The notes under the pieces were generated by a model that saw only the letters and a list, made by a program, of their open reading frames with translations, made no database searches and was not told where the DNA came from. This document shows, piece after piece, positions 57,689 through 64,000 of a DNA stretch of 64,000 nucleotides (position 1 is the stretch's first letter; every line of letters begins with the position of its first letter). Position numbers and translations under genes: made by a program. The DNA comes from Schauerella fraxinea (lineage in GTDB: Bacteria; Pseudomonadota; Gammaproteobacteria; Burkholderiales; Burkholderiaceae_B): contig JAVDKL010000002.1 in assembly GCA_030849965.1 (NCBI GenBank), positions 310,001 through 374,000 on the forward strand, given 5' to 3'.

Positions 57689-59003
57689 AACTGGACTTGA
57701 GATCAGGGCGGCTGAGGCCAAGATGGCCCCGCAGTGTGCTCGCGTCGTACTCAGTGCGAAAGAGTCCCCGGCGCTGCAGCACCGGCACCACGTGATCCAC
57801 GAAATCTGCGATCGAGCCGGGCAAGCTCGGTGGCATCAGGTTAAAGCCATCGGCGGCTTCGTTGCGAAACCACATTTCCATGCGGTCGGCGATCTGCTCG
57901 GGCGTGCCCACCATCGTGCAATGCCCGCCGCCCGCGGCAAGCCGGCCCAGCAACTGGCGCACGGTGGGCTGCTCGGTTTCGATGATGCGCAAGATCGTGC
58001 CGTAGCGGCCTTGCGGGCCTTTGAATTCGTGCATCGGCGGCAGTTTCGGCACCGGCGCATCGAGCTCCCACTGGCTGCAATCCTGTGCGGTAAAGGTCGA
58101 CAACTGGCGTAGTGAGGCGTCCGCTGGAAGCAGCACATCCAGTTCACGCTGCTTGGCTTGTGCTTCGGCTTCCGTCGAGCCCACGTAGGTGACCAGGCCC
58201 GGCATGATGGGCACCGGGTCATGACGGCCGGCTTCCCGCACGCGCCGCTTGATATCGCGGTAGTAAGACTGCGCGGCGGCCATGTCGTAGGCCACGGCAT
58301 AAATCGCCTCGGCGCGACGCGCGGCCAGGTCGCGGCCCTGATCCGACGCACCGGCTTGAAACAGCACGGGATGGCCTTGCGGCATGCGCGGTACCGTCAG
58401 CGGGCCATCGACGCGAAAGTGCTCGCCATGATGATCGATCGCCCGCACGCGATCGGGATGAGCATAGTTGCCGTGGCGATCGTGCAGCAGCGCATCGTCG
58501 GTCCAGGAGTCCCACAGCGCAAGCACGGCATCCACGAATTCTTCGGCGCGCGCGTAGCGCCAAGCGTGCTCGGGCATCGCGTCGTAGCCGTGATTGCGTG
58601 CCTCCGCGTCAAACATCGAGGTGACGACATTCCAACCCATGCGGCCGTGCGAGATGTGATCGAGCGACGCCATCAGGCGCGCCGCGTGAAACGGCGTGTA
58701 GAAGGTGCTCGATACCGTGCTGATCAAGCCGATATGTTGCGTGGCGCGGCTCATGGCCGACATTGCGGTGAGCGGCTCCAGAAACCAGCGGGGGCCGTCG
58801 GCCACCGTATCCACCGAAGCGCCATCGGCGAAGAACACGGCGTCGAACCTACCGCGCTCGGCGAGTTGTGCGAGTTCTTCGTAGTAGCTGATGTCGCCCA
58901 GGCGCTCGACGGCGGAGTCGGGGTGGCGCCAGGCCGCGCGGTGGTGACCGCACGCGAAGATGAACAGGTTCAGATGCAGCATGCGAGATGAATCGTTTTT
59001 CAC
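57687..59003 (-). CDS. Flavin-dependent monooxygenase, NtaA/SnaA/DszA type (LLM class)
   Basis: A 438-residue bacterial-luciferase-like enzyme. Marks: LHLNLFIFACGHHRAAWRHP at the start, FDAVFFADGAS, PLTAMSAMSRATQHIGLISTVSSTFYTPFHAARLMASLDHISHGRMGWNVVTS, and QAGASDQGRDLAA, all typical of the NtaA/DmoA/SnaA family. It uses FMNH2 from a partner reductase and O2 to attack C-N, C-S or similar bonds. The SDR gene ends 17 bp upstream in the same direction, so the two form an operon. Substrate unknown. Confidence 0.9.
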   Translation of the reverse strand: MKNDSSRMLHLNLFIFACGHHRAAWRHPDSAVERLGDISYYEELAQLAERGRFDAVFFADGASVDTVADGPRWFLEPLTAMSAMSRATQHIGLISTVSSTFYTPFHAARLMASLDHISHGRMGWNVVTSMFDAEARNHGYDAMPEHAWRYARAEEFVDAVLALWDSWTDDALLHDRHGNYAHPDRVRAIDHHGEHFRVDGPLTVPRMPQGHPVLFQAGASDQGRDLAARRAEAIYAVAYDMAAAQSYYRDIKRRVREAGRHDPVPIMPGLVTYVGSTEAEAQAKQRELDVLLPADASLRQLSTFTAQDCSQWELDAPVPKLPPMHEFKGPQGRYGTILRIIETEQPTVRQLLGRLAAGGGHCTMVGTPEQIADRMEMWFRNEAADGFNLMPPSLPGSIADFVDHVVPVLQRRGLFRTEYDASTLRGHLGLSRPDLKSS

Positions 59004-59020
59004 GGTGTTGATTCGTGGCG

Positions 59021-59803
59021 TTAATTCTTGACGAGTCCACCATCGACCACGAGGTTCTGACCCGTGACCGAACGCGACCAGGGCGACGCAAAAAACATCA
59101 AGGCATCGGCAAATTCGGCCGGCGTGGTCACGCGTTTGAGCGGCGTGCTCGCGGCGATCAGATCGAACACCGCTTCGGGCGTGGCGGCCGACGCATCGGT
59201 CGTGCGCAGCAAACCGCCCGACACCATATTGACGGTGATGTTGTCGGCGCCCAGATCTTGCGACATCGTGCGTGTGAAGGCGAGCAGGGCGGCCTTGGCG
59301 GCGGTGTAGTCGTGATACGGCACCACCGGGTTCTGCACGAGATTGGTGCCCACGTTGATGATGCGACCGAACCCGGCTTCGCGCATGCCCGGCAGCGAGG
59401 CTTGAACGGTATTCAATGCGCCGCGCAGAATGCCTTCCATCTGCTGGTTCAGGCTTTCCCAGGTGAGGGTGTCGGCATGCGGGCGCGCATCGCCGTTGAA
59501 CTGAAAACGGGGCAGGGCATTGTTGACCACGGTGGTGACCGGCGCGCCGAAATGCTTGCGCGCGGCGGCGATCATGGCGGCGACGCTTTCCGGTTCGCGC
59601 ACGTCTGCGCGCACGGCGAGTGCGCGTTCGGGCGCTTCGCCTTCGATCGCTTCCGCGGCCGCTTCGCTATTGAGATAGTTGATGACCACACGCGCGCCTT
59701 CGCGCAAGAACGCGCGGGCGATGTGGGCGCCGAGCCCGCGCCCGCCGCCGGTCACAAGAACGAGCTGCTCATTTAAACGCGGTGACAGCGACGGGGTGGA
59801 CAT
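59021..59803 (-). CDS. Short-chain dehydrogenase/reductase
   Basis: A 260-residue SDR: cofactor loop TGGGRGLG (residues 18-25), NNA (94-96), catalytic Tyr166-x3-Lys170 in HDYTAAKAA, and GGLLRTT near 195. At the position of the catalytic Ser (13 before the Tyr) there is Thr153 (VGTN). The frequent N-N-A-G has Leu after NNA. Such replacements are seen in functional SDRs but may change activity. It is the first gene of the minus-strand pair with the flavin monooxygenase, and divergent from the TPP-riboswitch symporter. Confidence 0.88.
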   Translation of the reverse strand: MSTPSLSPRLNEQLVLVTGGGRGLGAHIARAFLREGARVVINYLNSEAAAEAIEGEAPERALAVRADVREPESVAAMIAAARKHFGAPVTTVVNNALPRFQFNGDARPHADTLTWESLNQQMEGILRGALNTVQASLPGMREAGFGRIINVGTNLVQNPVVPYHDYTAAKAALLAFTRTMSQDLGADNITVNMVSGGLLRTTDASAATPEAVFDLIAASTPLKRVTTPAEFADALMFFASPWSRSVTGQNLVVDGGLVKN

Positions 59804-59899
59804 GGGTGGTCATCCTAAAAGACAAAGCCGCACGCGCAACAAAAGGCGGTGCCGGCGAACAAGCCGCGAAATTAGCACATCCGGCATCGCCGGCGCGCA

Positions 59900-59928
59900 T
59901 TGACAAACGGTAGGCGCTTGCCTACTCT
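59900..59928 (+). promoter_or_regulatory. Sigma70 promoter of the TPP-riboswitch transcript
   Basis: TTGACA (59900-59905) and TACTCT (59923-59928) with a 17-bp spacer predict a start just before the riboswitch. The spacer and -10 carry the inverted repeat GTAGGC-GCTT-GCCTAC (59910-59925), a possible operator. Confidence 0.7.
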
Positions 59929-59937
59929 TGCCGCTTG

Positions 59938-60026
59938 TTCCTGGGGGAGCCCTGTCTGGGCTGAGATTCCGCGTCTTGCGGTCACCCTTCGAACCTGATC
60001 CGGGTCATGCCGGCGAAGGGAAGGAA
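59938..60026 (+). ncRNA. TPP riboswitch (THI element)
   Basis: The conserved THI core is present in order: GGGGAGCCC-like arm, GGGCTGAGA (CTGAGA at 59961-59966), ACCCTT followed by GAACCTGATC (59984-60000), CGGGTCATGCCGGCG and AAGGGAAGG. The outer helix P1 is TTCCT (59938-59942) with AGGAA (60022-60026). It binds thiamine diphosphate and lies 127 bp before the start of the symporter gene. A run of seven T (60059-60065) follows in the leader. Confidence 0.95.
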
Positions 60027-60153
60027 ATCGTTATCCATCTTTGCGCCTGCCTGCCCGGTTTTTTTGCAATCCGGCATCGCTGCAGTCCCGTCGTGGTCGA
60101 CGTCCCTCAATCGGGCGTCGTGCAGCGTGTTGTCACTCCGCAGGCTTTTCATC

Positions 60154-61599
60154 ATGCGCAGCACCGCATCCGTTATCACGTGGCTGATCCTGTTCAGCGG
60201 CGGCTTCGCGCTCGCCAGTGTGTTGTACGCCCGCCGCGTGTTGGGCGGTCTCGAAGATTACGTCATTGCACGCAATAGCCAGAACACGCTGGCCACGATG
60301 GCGACCTTGCTGGCGTCCACGCTGGGCGGGTGGATCCTCTTTTCACCGGCGCAAGCCGCGGCCTGGGGCGGTATCGGCGCGGTGCTGGGCTACGCGATCG
60401 GCGCGATGTCGCCGCGCTTGGCGATGATTCCGTTGGGCAAGCGGATGCGCGAGGTGATGCCCGCCGGCCATTCGCTCACTGAGTTCATCATGGCCCGCTA
60501 CGGCCGCGGCATGTACGGGCTCACGCTGGCCATCATGCTGTTCTATCTCTTCATCGCGCTGTCGGCCGAAATCACCGCCATCGCCAAGCTCGTCACCCTC
60601 ATTGCGCCCGTACCGCTGTGGCAGACGGCCGCGATCGTGATGGCCGCCACGTTGATCTACACGTCGTACGGCGGCTTGCGTGCCTCGATCTTCACCGACA
60701 AAGTACAGGTGCTCGTGATCCTGCCGCTTTTGGGTGTGCTGTTTTACTTTGGCTGGAAAGCCGCGGGCGGCGTGATGCCCACCATCGACGCGTTGCGCAT
60801 CAGCGCGCCGCAGATGTTGAGTTTTTCCGATCCCGTGGGGATCAAGGCAGGGCTCACGTTTTTCGTGGCCATCCTGCTTACCGGACTTTTCCATCAGGGT
60901 GCCTGGCAGCGCATCTACGCCTCGCGCGATGCCGGCACCGTGCGAAACGGCTTTCTGTTTGGCGGGCTGATGGTGATGCCGTTCATCTTCATCATGGGCC
61001 TGTTTGGATTGGCGTTCAAAGCCTTGGTGCCCAATGGCGACAGCTCGGTCGCCGTGTTTGCGCTGATCATGCCGCACATCCCCGACTGGTTTGCCTTCGC
61101 CCTGATTCCGTTGGGACTGGCTTTGGTGATGAGCACGGCCGATAGCGCCATCAGCGCGGTGTCGAGTTTGATCGCGATCGATCTGGGGCGCCTGCTGCCC
61201 AACGCCACCAGCCACAAGATGATGCAGTTGTCGCGGGGCTTGATCGTGCTGCTGGCGATCCCCGTGATGATCGTGGCCGCGCAGGGTTACAGCGTGCTGT
61301 ATCTGTTCCTGCTCGCCGATCTGCTGTGCTCGGCGGCGGCCTTTCCGGTGTTTTATGGGTTGTTCAGCAAGTATCACGATGGCAAGCGCGCCGTGGTGGG
61401 TACTGCGTTCGGGTTGGTGACAGGGCTGCTGTTGTTTCCGGCGCCGGGTGAAAAGCCGGTATATCTGCTGGAGTCGTTTCTGGTTGCGACCTTTGTGCCG
61501 GTCGTGGTCATCCTGTTGATGCAGGCGTTCGCCGGCAAGACGGCCAAGGTGTTCGAGTTCTCGACGCTGGCGGCCGCCGTGCGCAAGCTGGATCGCTGA
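60154..61599 (+). CDS. Sodium-solute symporter under TPP-riboswitch control (candidate thiamine or precursor transporter)
   Basis: A 481-residue SSS-family transporter with about 13 membrane helices; conserved GLEDYVIARNSQNTLATM at the start and LGLALVMSTADSAISAVSSLIAIDLGR (sodium-site region, about 320-346). The ATG at 60154 is inside a 127-nt leader after the riboswitch; the frame is open through the riboswitch but is not translated there. Since the only known regulation is by TPP, the simplest inference is uptake of thiamine, HMP or thiazole-type compounds. Comparable SSS members under THI elements were predicted in the literature (ThiV, from memory). Confidence 0.9.
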   Translation: MRSTASVITWLILFSGGFALASVLYARRVLGGLEDYVIARNSQNTLATMATLLASTLGGWILFSPAQAAAWGGIGAVLGYAIGAMSPRLAMIPLGKRMREVMPAGHSLTEFIMARYGRGMYGLTLAIMLFYLFIALSAEITAIAKLVTLIAPVPLWQTAAIVMAATLIYTSYGGLRASIFTDKVQVLVILPLLGVLFYFGWKAAGGVMPTIDALRISAPQMLSFSDPVGIKAGLTFFVAILLTGLFHQGAWQRIYASRDAGTVRNGFLFGGLMVMPFIFIMGLFGLAFKALVPNGDSSVAVFALIMPHIPDWFAFALIPLGLALVMSTADSAISAVSSLIAIDLGRLLPNATSHKMMQLSRGLIVLLAIPVMIVAAQGYSVLYLFLLADLLCSAAAFPVFYGLFSKYHDGKRAVVGTAFGLVTGLLLFPAPGEKPVYLLESFLVATFVPVVVILLMQAFAGKTAKVFEFSTLAAAVRKLDR

Positions 61600-61612
61600 G
61601 CGCCTTCGGCGC
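61600..61612. terminator. Short hairpin between convergent symporter and LysR genes
   Basis: GCGCC and GGCGC flank TTC right after the symporter stop. No T-run, so only a weak terminator candidate. Confidence 0.35.
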
Positions 61613-61628
61613 AGTTCAATCGACAGCC

Positions 61629-62579
61629 TCACATGCTGGGCGTTGCAAGCGAGAGATACCCGCCATGCGCGGGGCTCGACGCCATCTCGCGCATCAACTC
61701 GCGCAGCGCCTCGTGCACCACTTTGACTGCCTGCGTAAGCGGCCGGCTTGAGGCCGTGGCCAGCATCAATTTGGTGGACACATTGGGGTTGATCAGCGTT
61801 CTGGCCACGACGGTGCCGGCCGTCAATTCGGCCTGGAAGGCAGGTGCCGCCAGTACCGTATGGGCCATGCCGCGCACCACGATGTCGTTCATCAAATCGA
61901 GCGCGTCGACTTCAAAGGCCACCTCGAGGGTGACGCCCGCCTGACTGGCGGCGTACTCCACTGTGCGCCGCAGGCCGTGATTTTTGGTGGGTAGTACGAG
62001 CGGCAGGCCTTTCAACTGTTTCACGTCAATGTCGGTCAGCCGTCGCGCGGCGGGTGAGAGCGCTTGCTTGGGCGAGACCAGCGATAAGCGCAACGCCGCC
62101 AGTGGATCGACCACCAGATGCTGTGAGCGGCGTGCATCGTGCAATACCGCGATATCCACTCGTGCATTGGTCAGCCACTCATGCACATAGCCGCTGTAGC
62201 CGGTCACGATGTTCAATTGAATGCGGGGGTGCTTCTGCCACAGGTCGGCGATCAACCGCATCCCGATCATTTTGCACAGGGTAGGCGTGAGCCCAACCGT
62301 GACTTGGCCTGACGGCGATCGCTGATCGTCGTGAAATGCGGATACCACCGCATCCATCTGCCGCAATAGCGGGCGTAAGCGATCAAGCAGTTTTTCGCCC
62401 TCGGGTGTGAGCGATACGCCGCGGCCGTTGCGATACAGCAAGGGGCAGCCGCATTCTTCCTCGAGCTTTCGTACTTGGCGGCCGAGTGCCGACTGCGCCA
62501 CGCCGATCACGGAGGCCGCTTTGGAAAAGCTGCCGTAGTCGGCCACCTGGATCAGGTTTTCGATCTTTCTCAAGTCCAT
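61629..62579 (-). CDS. LysR-family transcriptional regulator
   Basis: A 316-residue LTTR. The HTH (residues about 1-60) begins MDLRKIENLIQVADYGSFSKAASVIGVAQSALGRQVRKLEEECG, followed by a two-lobe effector domain (about 92-300). It is divergent from the ThDP enzyme gene with 148 bp between, the standard position for an LTTR controlling the divergent gene. A candidate operator lies at 62632-62652. Effector unknown. Confidence 0.92.
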   Translation of the reverse strand: MDLRKIENLIQVADYGSFSKAASVIGVAQSALGRQVRKLEEECGCPLLYRNGRGVSLTPEGEKLLDRLRPLLRQMDAVVSAFHDDQRSPSGQVTVGLTPTLCKMIGMRLIADLWQKHPRIQLNIVTGYSGYVHEWLTNARVDIAVLHDARRSQHLVVDPLAALRLSLVSPKQALSPAARRLTDIDVKQLKGLPLVLPTKNHGLRRTVEYAASQAGVTLEVAFEVDALDLMNDIVVRGMAHTVLAAPAFQAELTAGTVVARTLINPNVSTKLMLATASSRPLTQAVKVVHEALRELMREMASSPAHGGYLSLATPSM

Positions 62580-62631
62580 TGCGCCACCGCCATCAAGTAC
62601 TTGTGTGCGTGCAGTTTATGTATATCTGATA

Positions 62632-62652
62632 GCCCAAGTATGCCTATTTGGC
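62632..62652. promoter_or_regulatory. Candidate LysR operator
   Basis: GCCCAA (62632-62637) and TTTGGC (62647-62652) are inverted around 9 bp, one mismatch per arm pair. The spacing is typical of an LTTR recognition site between divergent genes. Confidence 0.4.
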
Positions 62653-62727
62653 ACATCCGCAGCAATCTACACTGCGCTGATTCGAGGCCGATGGCCGGTT
62701 TCTTTTCCTCATGAGGATGGCGTGCCG

Positions 62728-64000
62728 ATGACTGCGTTGACCAAGTTGAATACGTCCGCCCACGCCTTGCTCCATACGTTGACGGCAAATGGGGTCGACC
62801 GGGTTTTCGTCGTTCCCGGCGAGAGCTACCTCGGCGTGCTCGACGCCTTGAGCGACTTTCCGCTGGTGGATGTGGTGACCTGCCGGCACGAAGGGGGCGC
62901 GAGCTTCATGGCATGCGCCGACGGCAAACTCACGGGGCGTCCGGGCGTGGTGATGGTGAGCCGCGGGCCTGGCGCCACCAATGCCGCCATTGGCTTACAT
63001 GCTGCCCAGCAGGACGCCGTGCCGCTATTGCTGATCGTGGGGCAGGTGCCCAAGAAAGATCTGCGACGCGAGGCCTTTCAGGAAATCGATTATCAGCGCA
63101 TGTTCGGGTCGATCGCGAAGTGGGTGTGCGAGGTCACGGCCCCTGAAGCAATCGCCACAGCGGCCTTCAAGGCAATGCGTGTGGCCGTGTCGGGCACGCC
63201 CGGGCCGGTGGTGCTGGTGATCCCGGAGGATGTGCAGCAGCAGGCCGTGGCGCAACCTGAATGGATCGCGCCGCCGCCCTGCGCGACCCAGCCGGATGCC
63301 GCTGGGCTCGCGCGCGTGCATGCACTGATCGCGGCGTCGACGCGTCCGCTCATCATCGCGGGTGGTGCGTTCGAAGCCGAGGGCGGGCGAGATGCATTGT
63401 TGGCCTTGGCAGAAACCTTCCATATTCCAGTTGCAGTGGCGTTTCGGCGGCACGACGTGTTTCCCAATACGCATCCGCTATATGCCGGCAACCTGGACCT
63501 GGCCAATCCGGCCGATCAACTGGCGGCATTCGAATCCAGCGATCTGATTCTGGCGCTCGGCACCCGGTTGGGCGACGTGACGACGCAGGGCTATGCGTTT
63601 CCCCAGTATCCCAAACCCTCGCAACGGCTGGTGCATTGCTTTGCCGATGCCCATATCGTCAATCAGCATTTCGCCGCCGATGTGGGCTTGGTGGGCGACC
63701 CTAAAGCATTTGCGCAAGCCTTGTGCACTTTGCCTGTTGCCGGCGATCGGCCCGCGCGCGAGGCGTGGGCCGCGTCGTTGCGGGGCATCCACGAGCGCCA
63801 TGCGGCGTGGCCCGCGTGTGTCGCGCAGGATGGCATCCCCTTTGTCGACGTGGTGCACGCATTGGCCGACGCCGCTACGGACGACATGATGGTGTGCCTG
63901 GATGCCGGCACGTTTGCAGCACCCGTGTACCGGCACTTTCCCTTCGTCTATCCACAACGGTTGATGGCCTCGCAATCGGGTGCCATGGGCTATGGCGCGC
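62728..64000 (+). CDS. Thiamine diphosphate-dependent enzyme (acetolactate synthase-like), 5' part
   Basis: The frame is open from the ATG at 62728 to the window edge (424 codons), so the C-terminus is missing. The PYR domain has VPGESYLGVLDAL and the catalytic Glu55 in CRHEGGASFMA; a central domain follows (RPLIIAGGAFEAEGG, LILALGTRLGDVTTQ). The C-terminal PP domain starts (VCLDAGTF, LMASQSGAMGYGA) but the metal-binding GDG...N motif is beyond the window. Relatives include acetolactate synthase, sulfoacetaldehyde acetyltransferase and oxalyl-CoA decarboxylase; the exact reaction cannot be told. Confidence 0.85.
   Translation, partial: MTALTKLNTSAHALLHTLTANGVDRVFVVPGESYLGVLDALSDFPLVDVVTCRHEGGASFMACADGKLTGRPGVVMVSRGPGATNAAIGLHAAQQDAVPLLLIVGQVPKKDLRREAFQEIDYQRMFGSIAKWVCEVTAPEAIATAAFKAMRVAVSGTPGPVVLVIPEDVQQQAVAQPEWIAPPPCATQPDAAGLARVHALIAASTRPLIIAGGAFEAEGGRDALLALAETFHIPVAVAFRRHDVFPNTHPLYAGNLDLANPADQLAAFESSDLILALGTRLGDVTTQGYAFPQYPKPSQRLVHCFADAHIVNQHFAADVGLVGDPKAFAQALCTLPVAGDRPAREAWAASLRGIHERHAAWPACVAQDGIPFVDVVHALADAATDDMMVCLDAGTFAAPVYRHFPFVYPQRLMASQSGAMGYGA

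Overview
This window looks like a chromosomal segment of a high-GC betaproteobacterium of the order Burkholderiales, most likely family Alcaligenaceae (Bordetella/Achromobacter-like). This is inferred from gene content and order: aat-bpt-pyrD, bamE/fur, recN-nadK/hrcA-hemH-grpE-dnaK-dnaJ, trxB/ftsK-lolA-rarA-serS, a phasin, a Bug-type solute receptor, and a ferrochelatase N-terminus that I associate with Bordetella. Genes are densely packed on both strands. I saw no insertion sequence, prophage, CRISPR array or rRNA.

Layout. 1-2.3 kb: the end of azlC, then azlD and a RhlE-type helicase. 2.3-6.5 kb: thioredoxin-like protein, EI24 membrane protein, CinA-like MoCF protein, IclR regulator and a convergent Bug receptor. 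6.6-7.5 kb: phasin with a clear sigma70 promoter and flanking palindromes. 7.6-11.6 kb (minus strand): NUDIX, aat, bpt, pyrD and a hypothetical gene. 11.7-12.5 kb: tRNA-Cys and two tRNA-Gly genes, with a nine-copy 7-bp repeat between the tRNA-Gly genes. 12.7-18.3 kb: murB, dapB, bamE, fur, recN, nadK. 18.4-24.8 kb: heat-shock block hrcA-hemH-grpE-(thioredoxin-like)-dnaK-dnaJ, with two good sigma32-type promoters. 24.8-32.3 kb: M16 peptidase, VWA/MoxR pair divergent from two c-type cytochromes, DUF1841. 32.4-36.6 kb: icd, an Mrr-like membrane protein lacking the usual catalytic Q-x-K, cbpA-cbpM, lysR, followed by a 33-bp tandem repeat. 36.9-42.8 kb: FAD monooxygenase, porin, and a DUF4212/sodium-solute symporter pair with an NtrC-like box upstream. 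42.8-52 kb: SMR transporter, Smr-domain protein, trxB, ftsK, lolA, beta-propeller lactonase, rarA, serS. 52-57.6 kb: small conserved proteins (DUF1488-like, PXPV-type, DUF4168, DUF427, DUF4153, NUDIX). 57.7-64 kb: accessory metabolic locus with a flavin monooxygenase and SDR on minus, a TPP riboswitch followed by a sodium-solute symporter on plus, a LysR regulator, and a ThDP-dependent enzyme cut by the window edge.

The most interesting points are the TPP riboswitch controlling a sodium-solute symporter next to a ThDP enzyme; the symporter with an exact EF-hand loop and a long hydrophilic insert; the inactivated-looking Mrr-like protein; and two minisatellites. The housekeeping blocks are ordinary. 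All functional calls come from reading motifs and remembered family features; no database search was run.
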